Source: Hymenobacter rubripertinctus
GTDB taxonomy: Bacteria > Bacteroidota > Bacteroidia > Cytophagales > Hymenobacteraceae
Assembly (NCBI RefSeq): GCF_003583925.1
Contig: NZ_QYCN01000001.1
Coordinates: 62,001 to 126,000, forward strand
Direction: 5' to 3'
DNA length: 64,000 nt
In this document: positions 1 through 8,140 of the stretch, in pieces
Numbering within the stretch: the stretch's first letter is position 1
Layout of the letters: every line of letters starts with the position of its first letter
Notes under the pieces: model-generated
Told to the model about the DNA's origin: nothing
The model's input: only the letters and a program-made list of their open reading frames with translations
Databases searched by the model: none
Program-made: the position numbers and the translations under genes

Positions 1-80
1 GCTACCGGCTTTATTACGTCTTGTACGACGGCACAGCAATTTACTACAAAGGCCACGGCGACATCAAGATCGGCCTTTAA
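1..80 (+). CDS. C-terminal fragment of an unidentified protein
   Basis: Only the last 25 codons and the TAA stop (78-80) lie in the window. The readable end is YRLYYVLYDGTAIYYKGHGD followed by IKIGL. It is rich in Tyr and hydrophobic residues, like the closing strand of a beta-rich domain, but too short to assign. A strong hairpin follows 20 bases after the stop, which fits a real gene end. Function unknown. Confidence 0.5.
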   Translation, partial: YRLYYVLYDGTAIYYKGHGDIKIGL

Positions 81-99
81 TCGCCTCTACGCAACGCCA

Positions 100-132
100 A
101 ACGGCCCGCCCGGTAAAACCGAGCGGGCCGTT
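100..132. terminator. Bidirectional terminator-like hairpin
   Basis: A 10-bp perfect stem (AACGGCCCGC, 100-109, with GCGGGCCGTT, 123-132) lies between two convergent genes: the fragment ending at 80 and the dehydrogenase ending at 156. There is no long T run, so its strength is uncertain, but the position fits shared termination. Confidence 0.65.
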
Positions 133-155
133 CATGTAATTTAGAAGAGCAAAAG

Positions 156-1754
156 CTACACGTCGAACTTGATGCCCTGGGCCAGCGGGAGCGTGGTGCT
201 GTAGTTGATGGTGTTGGTCTGGCGGCGCATGTACACCTTCCAGGCGTCGGAGCCGGATTCGCGGCCGCCGCCGGTTTCCTTCTCGCCCCCGAAGGCCCCC
301 CCGATTTCGGCCCCGCTGGTGCCGATGTTCACGTTGGCAATGCCGCAGTCGGAGCCGCCGTAGCTGAGGAAGGTTTCGGCCTCGCGCATGTTGAGCGTGA
401 AAATGCTCGACGACAAGCCCTGGCGCACGCCGTTTTGCAGGTCGATGGCCGCCGTTACCTCACCGCTGTACTTAATCAGGTAGAGAATGGGCGCGAAGGT
501 TTCGTCCTGCACCGTGGCGTATTCGTTCTGCGCTTCCACAATGGCGGGCGTCACGTAGGTGCCGGTTGCGTACTTATCACCTTCGAGCACTTCGCCCCCG
601 ATGAGCAGCTTGCCGCCTTCTTTCTGCACCGCCGCCAGCGCACTCTTGAAGCCGTTCACCGAATCCTGATCAATCAGCGGGCCAACCAGCGTGCCGTCCT
701 GCAAGGGGTGGCCGATGGGCAGGTTGGGGTAGATTTTGAGCAGGCGCGCCTTCACGTCGTCGTAAATCGAGTCGTGGATGATGAGGCGGCGGGTGCTGGT
801 GCAGCGCTGCCCGCAGGTGCCCACGGCCCCGAACACGATGCCCGGCAGGGCAATGCCCAAATCGGCGTGCTCGGTGAGGATGATGGCGTTGTTGCCGCCC
901 AGCTCCAGCAGCGACTTGCCCAACCGGGCTCCCACGGCCTCCCCTACTTTCTTGCCCATGCGGGTGCTGCCCGTGGCCGAAACCAGCGGCACGCGCCCAT
1001 CGGCCGCCATTTTGGCCCCAATCTCGGCGTCGCCGATAATCAGGTTGAAAATGCCCTCAGGCAGGTCGTTGTCCTTGAGCACGTCTTTGATGATGTGCTG
1101 CACGGCTACGCCGGTGAGCGGGGTTTTCTCGGAAGGCTTCCAGATGCAGGTGTCGCCGCAGACGGCCGCCAGCATGGCGTTCCAGCTCCAGACGGCCACC
1201 GGGAAATTGAAGGCCGAAATGATACCCACCACGCCCAGCGGGTGGTACTGCTCGTACATGCGGTGGGCGGGGCGCTCGGAGTGCATCGTCAGGCCGTGGA
1301 GCTGGCGCGAAAGGCCTACCGCGAAGTCGCAGATGTCAATCATTTCCTGCACTTCGCCGAGGCCTTCCTGCAGGATTTTTCCCATTTCGTAGCTCACCAG
1401 CTTGCCCAGCGCGTCCTTGTAGTCGCGGAGCTTGTTGCCGATCTGGCGCACGATTTCGCCGCGCTTGGGCGCCGGCACGGTGCGCCAGGTTTTGAAGGCT
1501 TCCTGGGCCTTGGCCACCACGGCTTCGTAGTCCTCGGCGGTGGCCATAGCCACAGTGCCGATTACCTGGCCATCGGCGGGCGAGTGAATGGTGCGGGTGT
1601 TCTTATTATCAGCGCCGCCCCATTCGAGGCCGGTGCTCCAGGCAGCGTTGTGGTCCTGGATGCCCAGCTCGCGCAGAACCTGCCGGATGCCGTGGTGGTC
1701 GTGGTCCTGTACGTCGGTGCCGGTGGCCACGGCTTCTTCGAGTGCTTGCTTCAT
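156..1754 (-). CDS. Aldehyde dehydrogenase, ALDH7 type (aminoadipate semialdehyde dehydrogenase-like)
   Basis: 532 residues, full length for the ALDH7 branch. Visible landmarks are the cofactor-fold stretch IISAFNFPVAVWSWN near 178, the general-base motif LLELGGNNAI with Glu284, the catalytic motif GQRCTS with Cys318, and the C-terminal signature ETGGGRESGSDAWK, which is characteristic of ALDH7A1/AASADH proteins. Family members oxidise alpha-aminoadipate semialdehyde (piperideine-6-carboxylate) to aminoadipate with NAD+ in lysine breakdown; the exact substrate here is inferred from similarity. The protein is cytosolic, with no signal peptide. It is transcribed alone: a TAGCTTTG -7 box lies about 67 bases upstream and a hairpin at 100-132 closes it. 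Confidence 0.88.
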   Translation of the reverse strand: MKQALEEAVATGTDVQDHDHHGIRQVLRELGIQDHNAAWSTGLEWGGADNKNTRTIHSPADGQVIGTVAMATAEDYEAVVAKAQEAFKTWRTVPAPKRGEIVRQIGNKLRDYKDALGKLVSYEMGKILQEGLGEVQEMIDICDFAVGLSRQLHGLTMHSERPAHRMYEQYHPLGVVGIISAFNFPVAVWSWNAMLAAVCGDTCIWKPSEKTPLTGVAVQHIIKDVLKDNDLPEGIFNLIIGDAEIGAKMAADGRVPLVSATGSTRMGKKVGEAVGARLGKSLLELGGNNAIILTEHADLGIALPGIVFGAVGTCGQRCTSTRRLIIHDSIYDDVKARLLKIYPNLPIGHPLQDGTLVGPLIDQDSVNGFKSALAAVQKEGGKLLIGGEVLEGDKYATGTYVTPAIVEAQNEYATVQDETFAPILYLIKYSGEVTAAIDLQNGVRQGLSSSIFTLNMREAETFLSYGGSDCGIANVNIGTSGAEIGGAFGGEKETGGGRESGSDAWKVYMRRQTNTINYSTTLPLAQGIKFDV

Positions 1755-1820
1755 AAAAGGGGTAACTATGGGTGGGTGGGAAATACGTTTTCAGGGCCGC
1801 CCCGAAAAAGCGGCCTGTTA

Positions 1821-1828
1821 CAAAGCTA
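1821..1828 (-). promoter_or_regulatory. Bacteroidota -7 box for the ALDH7 gene
   Basis: On the minus strand this reads TAGCTTTG, an exact match to the Bacteroidota primary-sigma -7 consensus TAnnTTTG. The predicted transcript start is near 1815, giving a leader of about 60 bases. No clear -33 TTTG is visible at the usual spacing. Confidence 0.5.
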
Positions 1829-2029
1829 GCAAATTAGATTGGGGCCAGGTTTGGCAGGCCTCACCCTACTGCACGCAAACAAGACTTAGCCCACGAGGAC
1901 TATAGGCTTGTCGCACGAAGCGCTGGCCGCCATGCATACGGTGTAGCCAAGCAACGTCAGCCTTGCTCTTCTTGACTGCAATGCCGCAACTGAAGTTTCT
2001 GCTTTCAGTCGGACAGCAGCAAGCAACAA

Positions 2030-2061
2030 AAAGCCTCCACTACCAGAGTAGCGGAGGCTTT
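2030..2061 (-). terminator. Terminator after the DegP-like protease gene
   Basis: The stem AAAGCCTCC (2030-2038) pairs with GGAGGCTTT (2053-2061). An inner CTAC/GTAG pair and a CAGA loop complete it. It lies 58 bases past the protease stop codon on its reading strand. Confidence 0.75.
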
Positions 2062-2118
2062 CACAATCAGATCAGAAAAGGCGAAGTCCCGGTTCTCTGG
2101 TCCGTTTGGCAAGGCCGC

Positions 2119-3627
2119 TTACTGGGCCTGCCCAATGGGGTAGTAGGCTTTGCGGCCGTCGGGGTAGATGCCTTCCACCAAGGCGCCGTCGGTTTCTTTG
2201 GCCGCCTCGAGGTAGCGCTGCACGTCCTGGGGGCTGGCCACTTTGTTCTTGTCGATGCGGGTGATGATGAAGCCGTCGGCAATACCGGTTTCGCGGAAAT
2301 TGGAGTTGCGGATGCCGCTGATTTTGGCTCCTCCCTCAATCCCGAGCTTGCTTAGTTCCTGGCGCGTAACCGGAGCCAGCGTCGCTCCCTCATAAGTGAG
2401 GCCGGTCGCGGCTACCTCCCGGATGACGTCGGTAGTACCCGTAGCGTTGCGCAGCGTAGCCGTGGCAGTACGCTCCTTTTCGTCGCGCAGGTAAGTCACC
2501 TTGATTTTGTCGCCGGGGCGGAAGCGGGCTACCTGCTCCTGCAATTGCGACGACGTGTTCACCTTCGCGCCGTTGATTTCGGTGATAACGTCGCCTTCCT
2601 GGAGGCCGGCTTCGGCGGCGGAGCTGTTTTTGCCCGCGCTCATCACGTACACGCCCCGCAGGTTCTTGAGCTTCTTCTCCGCAGCCAGCGTGGCATCTAC
2701 TTCCCGGATCTGCACACCCAGCAAGGCCCGCTGCACCACTTTATACTTGAGCAAATCGTCAATCACCTTGCTCACGATGGAGCTAGGCACGGCAAATGAA
2801 TAGCCCACGAACGAGCCCGTCTGCGAAGCAATGGCGGAGTTGATGCCGATCAGGTCGCCGTTGAGGTTGACCAGCGCCCCACCCGAGTTACCGGGGTTCA
2901 CCACGGCATCGGTTTGCAAAAACGACTCCACGCCCATCCCGTCCTCGCGGCGCAGGATGTTGATGTTACGGCCCTTAGCCGAGATGATACCCGCCGTCAC
3001 GGTCGAGTTCAGGTTGAAGGGGTTGCCCACAGCCAGCACCCACTCCCCTACCCGCACGTCGTCGGAGTTGCCGTAACGGATGAAGGGCAGGTTATCGGCC
3101 TTTACCTTGAGCAGGGCCAGATCGGTGGTGGGGTCGGAACCGACCAGCTCTGCCTGAAACTTGCGCTTGTCGTCCATCACCACCTCAATCTTGTCGGCCT
3201 TGTCAATCACGTGGTTGTTGGTCACGATGTAGCCGTTGGCGGCGATGATAACGCCCGAGCCGGAGCCTTGCTGGGGTCCCTGCTGGCGGCCCCGGCTCCG
3301 GCCCTGTTCCATTTCGTCGCCGAAGAACTGGCGCAGGAAGGGGTCCATCCGCGACATATCGTTCTGACTGGCTTTGGGGGCGTATTCGGTCATCACGTGT
3401 ACCACGGCCGGGGTAACGGTGGCGGCGGCGGCCGTGAAGTTGAGGCCCTCGGGCACTGTGTAGGTGCTGCTTTTTAATTCGCTGGTGTAGCGCACGTTGG
3501 GGTCGGCGGCCAGCGCCTGCGGTGAGTTGGCGCGCTCCGGCTCCAACAGTTTGTACCCCCCTACGGCCACGCCTCCGCCCAGAATGGCGGAGCCCAGCAG
3601 GCCGAGCATCAGTTGTTTTGCTTGCAT
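2119..3627 (-). CDS. Periplasmic serine protease, HtrA/DegP (Do) family
   Basis: 502 residues from the chosen ATG at 3627. The frame stays open to 3735, but only the inner start places a hydrophobic segment (LMLGLLGSAILGGGVAVGG) at the extreme N-terminus as a signal or anchor. The trypsin-like domain shows the full triad: His139 in VTNNHVID, Asp169 in TTDLALLKV and Ser248 in NPGNSGGAL. Two PDZ domains follow, roughly residues 270-370 and 400-495, the first containing EAGLQEGDVITEINGAKV. Family members degrade or refold damaged envelope proteins. Hsp20 lies just upstream on the same strand, but a strong hairpin separates the two, so they are probably transcribed separately. Confidence 0.93.
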   Translation of the reverse strand: MQAKQLMLGLLGSAILGGGVAVGGYKLLEPERANSPQALAADPNVRYTSELKSSTYTVPEGLNFTAAAATVTPAVVHVMTEYAPKASQNDMSRMDPFLRQFFGDEMEQGRSRGRQQGPQQGSGSGVIIAANGYIVTNNHVIDKADKIEVVMDDKRKFQAELVGSDPTTDLALLKVKADNLPFIRYGNSDDVRVGEWVLAVGNPFNLNSTVTAGIISAKGRNINILRREDGMGVESFLQTDAVVNPGNSGGALVNLNGDLIGINSAIASQTGSFVGYSFAVPSSIVSKVIDDLLKYKVVQRALLGVQIREVDATLAAEKKLKNLRGVYVMSAGKNSSAAEAGLQEGDVITEINGAKVNTSSQLQEQVARFRPGDKIKVTYLRDEKERTATATLRNATGTTDVIREVAATGLTYEGATLAPVTRQELSKLGIEGGAKISGIRNSNFRETGIADGFIITRIDKNKVASPQDVQRYLEAAKETDGALVEGIYPDGRKAYYPIGQAQ

Positions 3628-3859
3628 GGGTAAAAAAAAGGTGAAGAATGAAAAGATAGTGAGTTGAAAATACAACGAAAATGCGAGCAGCCCATATCCC
3701 GATGACCAGAACGGGGCCAGCCGGGCAGCTTTCACGCCTTCCTAACGCCGGATACCACGCGAATAGTGTCTGGTTGCATGCCTGTTGAGGGTAAAATAAG
3801 GCCCGTTGGTAGATTGTTTCGGGCGCAGGCTCCTGATTCGGCCCCCGACGGGCGGCTGG

Positions 3860-3899
3860 CCACAAAAAAGGGCACCCCGTGGGGTGCCCTTTTTTGTGG
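3860..3899. terminator. Strong bidirectional terminator
   Basis: This is a near-perfect hairpin: the arm AAAAAAGGGCACCCC is followed by a 2-base loop and its complement, with flanking CCAC/GTGG pairs. The A and T runs make it work in either direction. On the minus strand it ends the Hsp20 transcript right after the stop codon at 3905. Confidence 0.88.
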
Positions 3900-3904
3900 C
3901 TGAT

Positions 3905-4351
3905 TTAGCGCACCTCAATCTGGTGCTTGGTCACCTTCTTGCTGTCGAAGGGTAGGGAGAGGTGCAGGATGCCGTTGGTGAGCTCGGCCCCGATGCCCGT
4001 CACGTCCACGGTGTCGGGCAGGCGGAAGGTGCGCGCGAACTTGCCGTAACCCGATTCCACGCGCCGGAACGCGGGGGCATTCCCGGTGGCGTTTTCAGCG
4101 GCTTTCGGGGCTTTGCGCTCCCCGCTCACGGTAAGCTGACCGTCCTGGAAGTCAATCTGCACGTCTTCCTTCGCTACGCCGGGCAGCATGAGGTGCAGTT
4201 GGAAGCCCTCGGAACTTTCCAGCACATCTGCGGCCGGACTGAACGATTCGGCTGGTTTGTTCTGGGCCGGGAGCGTGTCGCGCAGCATCTCGTTGAGAAC
4301 CGAGTTGAAGGAAGTACGAGCCGGACGGTTGTTATACAGCAGAGTTGCCAT
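3905..4351 (-). CDS. Small heat-shock protein, Hsp20/alpha-crystallin family
   Basis: 148 residues, typical length. The N-terminal arm (1-38) is followed by an alpha-crystallin domain (about 39-140) containing LPGVAKEDVQIDFQDGQLTV and the strand motif GILHLSLP. The C-terminus ends in KHQIEVR, giving a weak I-x-V anchoring motif. Such proteins form cytosolic oligomers that hold unfolding proteins for later refolding by Hsp70 and ClpB. It is a single-gene unit bounded by the hairpin at 3860-3899. The upstream region contains nested palindromes around 4537-4561 that could be a heat-shock control site. Confidence 0.92.
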   Translation of the reverse strand: MATLLYNNRPARTSFNSVLNEMLRDTLPAQNKPAESFSPAADVLESSEGFQLHLMLPGVAKEDVQIDFQDGQLTVSGERKAPKAAENATGNAPAFRRVESGYGKFARTFRLPDTVDVTGIGAELTNGILHLSLPFDSKKVTKHQIEVR

Positions 4352-4536
4352 GGGAAGCAGGAATTAAGGTTGAAATAGAAGACCGGTTTGTAAGCCGGCA
4401 ATACTGCTTCTTCATAAATTCTGTACCAGCCAGCAAACCATGCCATATTGACATTTTTTTCAATTACTCAAGCTCACTCATTCTCTCTTTAAAGTAGCAA
4501 TAATGCGCCAATAGACCTCTAATAGGCTTTCGATAA

Positions 4537-4561
4537 TTTTGTCATTGCCAGACAAAATGTC
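4537..4561. promoter_or_regulatory. Nested palindromes upstream of hsp20 (possible operator)
   Basis: Two overlapping dyads share a half-site: TTTTGTC (4537-4543) with GACAAAA (4551-4557), spaced 7 bases, and GACA-AAA-TGTC (4551-4561). They lie about 190 bases before the hsp20 start and 12 bases past the end of the next gene, so they could also belong to that gene's 3' region. No regulator is identified. Confidence 0.3.
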
Positions 4562-4572
4562 TTATCCAGGCT

Positions 4573-5409
4573 CTAATGCTGGGTAGGCAGCACGGTTCGG
4601 TCAGCCGACAAGGCGCTTTTCCCAAGCAACAGGCGCAGGTCGAGGCCCAGAATGGGTGCGCGCAGGTTGGTGCGCCCACCCGTGATGATATTGCCGTTGG
4701 CATCCCGTAGCAGTAGGGCGTTGATGTACTGGGTCTGCAGGGCTACCCAGGGCGTGAAGTCCACGCGCGGGCAGAGCCGCACCCCTATTTCCGCCCGGGC
4801 GTTGCCGAAGTCGATAAAACGCTCCTTGTTCTGGTTGGCGTCGCGCTGGAAGCGCAGGTAGGCCAGGGCCTCATAAGAAAGCCGGGGCCGCAGCGACATG
4901 TGCGTTCCGACGGCAAACGTGCGCTCCAGGCCCAGCCGCAGCCGCGCGTGCGCCCGGTTACCGCTGTTGCCGTAGGAATCGTTGGTTACTACCGCGTATT
5001 CTGCCGCCAGCCGCTGGCTGAACGTCAACTGGCCTAGCGAGTTGGTGTGCCGAAGCAGGGCACCGGGGGTCAGATTGCCCGCTACGCCCAAAAAATCACC
5101 GTAGCCCCCGCCCGCGTCGCTGCCGATACGCAGAGTAGGCCCCCAGCTCCAGTGCTCATCCCAGAAGTGCTCGTAGCCCAGCCGGAGCTGCCCACCGGCG
5201 AACGTGCCCCCCCCCCGGTTGGCCTGACTAAGCGCATTCACTCCTACCAGCACGTAGTCGTTGCCGGCCAGGGCAATTTCGGCCTGCACTTCGGGCAGCA
5301 CAACCAAATCGGAGGTGCTGCGGCGCTGGGCGGCGGCAGTTTCGGCCAGCAGCACCAGCAGCACCAGCAGCGCGGCAGCGCAGAGCGGAAGAAAACGCAT
5401 AAGGCGCAT
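4573..5409 (-). CDS. Secreted, probably outer-membrane beta-barrel protein of unknown function
   Basis: 278 residues. A clear signal peptide (MRLMRFLPLCAAALLVLLVL, cleaved after a TAAAQ-like site near 28) is followed by alternating hydrophobic and polar strands typical of small outer-membrane barrels, for example LGYEHFWDEHWSWGPTLRIG and MSLRPRLSYEALAYLRF. I recognise no catalytic motif and no named family. ATG codons at 5409 and 5400 are both possible starts; the first is used. It lies between hsp20 and an amidohydrolase without obvious functional linkage. Confidence 0.6.
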   Translation of the reverse strand: MRLMRFLPLCAAALLVLLVLLAETAAAQRRSTSDLVVLPEVQAEIALAGNDYVLVGVNALSQANRGGGTFAGGQLRLGYEHFWDEHWSWGPTLRIGSDAGGGYGDFLGVAGNLTPGALLRHTNSLGQLTFSQRLAAEYAVVTNDSYGNSGNRAHARLRLGLERTFAVGTHMSLRPRLSYEALAYLRFQRDANQNKERFIDFGNARAEIGVRLCPRVDFTPWVALQTQYINALLLRDANGNIITGGRTNLRAPILGLDLRLLLGKSALSADRTVLPTQH

Positions 5410-5430
5410 AGAAGGATATGTGACTAAAAG

Positions 5431-5470
5431 GACACTGTAGCGCCAAGCAGAGGCTTCGCGCTACAGTGTC
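5431..5470. repeat. Perfect inverted repeat downstream of the M20 hydrolase gene
   Basis: A 13-bp perfect stem (GACACTGTAGCGC, 5431-5443, with its complement at 5458-5470) encloses a second AAGC/GCTT stem with loop AGAG, giving a 40-base cruciform-like element. It starts 7 bases past the hydrolase stop on the minus strand. There is no T run, so it is either a repeat element or a terminator that does not need one. Confidence 0.6.
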
Positions 5471-5476
5471 ACGACG

Positions 5477-6679
5477 TTAGGGCTGCTCCGCCAGCTCCCG
5501 CAGCGCCAGCCAGGCCATCAGGCCGGGGCCAACTTCGAGGGCGTGGGGGTCGATGTCGAAGGTGGGCGTGTGGACGCTGGAGGTGAGGCGGCCGCTGCCG
5601 TCGGCGGCGGCGGTGCCGAGGCGGTAGAAACAGGCGCTGGCGGCCTGGCTGAAGTAGGCGAAGTCCTCGGCGGCCATCCACTGATCCAGCTCCACCACGT
5701 TCTCGCGACCCAGATACTCCACGGCGGCCTGCTCGGTCCGGGCCGTGAGGGCGGGCTCGTTTTCGAGGTAGGGGTAGCCCCGGCGGATTTCCAGCTCGCA
5801 GCTCGCGCCCATGCTCGCGGCCAGGCCTTCGCAGAGGCGGCGCAGGTGCTCGTGGGCCTCGTTGCGCCACTCCTCGTTCAGGGTGCGAAAGGTGCCTTCC
5901 AGGTGCACCTCGTTCGGAATGACGTTGGTGGCACCCTGGGCAATAACCTTCCCAAACGAGAGCACCGAGGGCAGCTTGGGGTTAGCCCGGCGGCTCACAA
6001 TCTGCTGAGCCGCCACAATGATATGGGCCGCCACCAGCACCGGGTCCACGTTCTGCTCGGGCATGGCCCCGTGGCCGCCCTTGCCGCGCACGGTCAGGTA
6101 GAGCTCGTCGGTGCTGGCCATGTAGCGGCCGGCGCGCAGGCCTACCTTGCCGGCGGGCAGCAGCGGAAATACGTGCTGGCCCAGCACGCTGGCGGGTTTG
6201 GGGTTTTCGAGCGCGCCTTCGGCAATCATGAGCGAGGCCCCGCCGGGCAGCACCTCTTCGCCGGGCTGGAACAGGAGTTTCACGCTGCCTTCAAACTCGT
6301 CGCGGAGCGCCACCAGAATGCGGGCCACGCCCAGCAGCGACGAGGTATGCACGTCGTGGCCGCAGGCGTGCATCACGCCCGGATTCCGCGACTTGTAGGC
6401 CACCTGGTTCAGTTCCGTGATGGGCAGCGCGTCCATGTCGGCGCGCAGGGCCACGGTGCGCGCGCCGGGGTTGCGGCCCTCAATGAGCACCACCAGGCCG
6501 GTAGTGGCAATGGGCTGGGGCTGCAACCCAAGCTTGCGCAGTTGCTCCGCCACGAAGGCCACCGTCTGGTGTTCCTCGAACGAGAGCTCCGGGTGGGCAT
6601 GCAGGTGTTCGCGCAGGGCGACAGTTTCGGCCGCAGCCTCGCTTGCCAGTTGCTTGATGCGGGGGAGCAGGTGGTTCAT
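5477..6679 (-). CDS. M20-family amidohydrolase (N-acyl-amino-acid / hippurate hydrolase type)
   Basis: 400 residues, the normal length. The fold is a metal-binding catalytic domain interrupted by a dimerisation domain (about 185-300). Visible motifs are HLHAHPELSFEE near 25, the metal-binding HACGHDVHT near 107, QPGEEVLPGG near 138 and the late ligand region AAEDFAYF. Members cleave N-acyl groups from amino acids or small peptides using one or two Zn or Mn ions. There is no signal peptide, so it is cytosolic. The natural substrate cannot be read from sequence. An inverted repeat lies directly before the gene (6697-6760) and another directly after it (5431-5470). Confidence 0.88.
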   Translation of the reverse strand: MNHLLPRIKQLASEAAAETVALREHLHAHPELSFEEHQTVAFVAEQLRKLGLQPQPIATTGLVVLIEGRNPGARTVALRADMDALPITELNQVAYKSRNPGVMHACGHDVHTSSLLGVARILVALRDEFEGSVKLLFQPGEEVLPGGASLMIAEGALENPKPASVLGQHVFPLLPAGKVGLRAGRYMASTDELYLTVRGKGGHGAMPEQNVDPVLVAAHIIVAAQQIVSRRANPKLPSVLSFGKVIAQGATNVIPNEVHLEGTFRTLNEEWRNEAHEHLRRLCEGLAASMGASCELEIRRGYPYLENEPALTARTEQAAVEYLGRENVVELDQWMAAEDFAYFSQAASACFYRLGTAAADGSGRLTSSVHTPTFDIDPHALEVGPGLMAWLALRELAEQP

Positions 6680-6696
6680 AATTACTGATCTGTTAG

Positions 6697-6760
6697 CTAT
6701 TCCGTTTTAGCTGTTAGCTGGGTGAACGAAAGCCAAAAGCTAACAGCCAAAACCTAATAG
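6697..6760. repeat. Inverted repeat built on the word AGCTGTTAGCT
   Basis: The 23-base arms 6697-6719 and 6738-6760 match at 20 positions. The element fills the gap between the lipoprotein gene (its stop codon at 6754-6756 lies inside the right arm) and the amidohydrolase start. There is no T run. Confidence 0.55.
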
Positions 6761-7290
6761 CCTCGTTTGTTGATGTTCACCTGCATGGACTCCAGCTCGG
6801 CGCGGGGCGCGAGGGGGCGGATGCGCAGCAGGGCCTGGGCCGCTTCGAGGCGGGTGAGGTAGTCGCCAATCTGGAGGCGAAAGATAGGCTGCTTGTAGGT
6901 GAGGTAGTCGGTTTCTTCGGGGTAGCGGCTGATAACGGACCGGCGCACGGCCATGGCCTTGTCTTTCTCCAGCCCCACGTAGGCCAGAATGCGGTAGCCC
7001 TGGGCATACTTCACGTTCTGGTTGGTGAAGGCCTGGTCGCGCAGCCGTTGGTCGATCTGGGCATTGACCTGGTTGGTAGGCGGCACCGGGCGCGCCGGAG
7101 CCGGAGCCACGGCCGGGGCCGGTTTGGGGGCCGGGAACGTGGGCCGGAAGCGGCTCAGGTCTTCGGGTGGCAGCTGGGGCGCGGCGCGGCGGGCCGTATC
7201 GGCAGCCGGGGCGGCGGGGCCGGAAGCAGCACAGGCCCCGAGCGACAACAGGGCGGAAAACAGCAGCACGTTACGAAGCAGTGGAGTCAT
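6754..7290 (-). CDS. Putative SPOR-like lipoprotein
   Basis: 178 residues from the ATG at 7290. An ATG at 7308 is in frame, but the inner start places the lipoprotein signal MTPLLRNVLLFSALLSLGAC directly at the N-terminus, with lipobox LGAC. A Pro/Ala-rich linker (about 30-80) leads to a C-terminal segment (about 85-170) with a repeated beta-alpha-beta look (YRILAYVGLEKDKAMAVRRS and FRLQIGDYLTRLEAAQALLR), which resembles SPOR peptidoglycan-binding domains; that assignment is by eye. The start overlaps the end of deoC by 20 bases, so the two are probably cotranscribed and perhaps translationally coupled. Confidence 0.7.
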   Translation of the reverse strand: MTPLLRNVLLFSALLSLGACAASGPAAPAADTARRAAPQLPPEDLSRFRPTFPAPKPAPAVAPAPARPVPPTNQVNAQIDQRLRDQAFTNQNVKYAQGYRILAYVGLEKDKAMAVRRSVISRYPEETDYLTYKQPIFRLQIGDYLTRLEAAQALLRIRPLAPRAELESMQVNINKRGY

Positions 7291-7948
7291 GGGCGGGAGC
7301 GGAATCAAGGAGCAAAGCTACGCCGTTCGAAGCCCCGATCCGGTCGGCGCCGGCGGCCACCAGGGCCAGGGCCGCCGCCCGGGTTCGGATTCCGCCGGAG
7401 GCTTTGATGCGGATGTGGGTGGGCAATGAAGCACGCATCAGGGCAACATCGGCCACCGAAGCGCCCCGGCTGGCGAAGCCGGTGCTGGTTTTCACGAAGT
7501 CGGCCCCGGCTTCGGCGCAGAGCCGGCAGGCCGTCACGATTTCCGCCTCCGTCAGCAGGGCCGTTTCGATGATAACCTTCAGCAGTGCGCCCCGAAACCG
7601 GCACAGCTCGGCCAGCTGCCCAATTTCGTCCTCCACCTCGACCAGGCGGCCGGCCTGCAAATCGCCCAAGTTAAGGACCATATCCAGCTCGGTAGCCCCG
7701 TCGCTCAAGGCCTGATGGGCCTCAAAAAACTTCACCTTGGCCAGCGCGTAGCCCAGCGGAAACCCGATAACGGTGCACACGGCCACGCCCGAACCCTCCA
7801 GAGCCTCGGCCGCCTGGCGCACGTAGCTGGGCGGCACGCAGGCGCTGGCAAACCGCTGCGCGGCGGCTTCGGCGCAGAGCCGGGCAATCTGCGCCGGACT
7901 GGCATCGGGCCGTAGCAGCGTGTGGTCGATATAGGGTGCAAGGTTCAT
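7271..7948 (-). CDS. deoC: Deoxyribose-phosphate aldolase
   Basis: 225 residues, usual length. It cleaves 2-deoxyribose-5-phosphate to glyceraldehyde-3-phosphate and acetaldehyde in deoxynucleoside salvage. The class I aldolase residues are visible: the Schiff-base lysine Lys153 in FVKTSTGF, the proton-relay Asp89 in TELDMVLNLG and Lys182 in IKASGGI. The start region YIDHTLLRPDA is also typical. It is cytosolic. The downstream lipoprotein gene overlaps its 3' end. No other deoxynucleoside genes are near. Confidence 0.93.
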   Translation of the reverse strand: MNLAPYIDHTLLRPDASPAQIARLCAEAAAQRFASACVPPSYVRQAAEALEGSGVAVCTVIGFPLGYALAKVKFFEAHQALSDGATELDMVLNLGDLQAGRLVEVEDEIGQLAELCRFRGALLKVIIETALLTEAEIVTACRLCAEAGADFVKTSTGFASRGASVADVALMRASLPTHIRIKASGGIRTRAAALALVAAGADRIGASNGVALLLDSAPAHDSTAS

Positions 7949-8008
7949 CCGTTAGGGCTTGGGGTATTGAGCGACGTTCTGACGGTGCCGGGGACAGTTT
8001 GCAGGTGG

Positions 8009-8102
8009 TCGTTCTGACGAAGGAAGGACCTTACCGCGCTAAAACGAGTCGTTGTTACGGCCGTTCAAGCGTAATAAGGTCCTTCACAAGCGCAGGATGA
8101 CC
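8009..8102. repeat. Dispersed inverted repeat, copy A
   Basis: The right arm 8069-8102 is the reverse complement of 21524-21557 at 33 of 34 positions. The left arm (8009-8039) is a diverged partner sharing GAAGGACCTTA-like words. The second copy lies over 13 kb away, next to a different gene. Confidence 0.65.
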
Positions 8103-8140
8103 ATACTTTGGTCAACGCTCCTGCACCCTGGCAATTGGTT

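Larger units (their letters stand above)
1755..2118. other. Intergenic region between ALDH7 and the DegP-like protease gene
   Basis: This 364-base stretch holds the ALDH7 promoter region (-7 box at 1821-1828) and the hairpin terminator at 2030-2061. No coding signal or RNA gene was recognised in the remainder (about 1840-2025). Confidence 0.5.

Noticed and set aside
435..1829. 464-codon plus-strand frame over the ALDH7 gene
   Set aside because: Antisense shadow of a clear dehydrogenase; no signal or motif of its own.
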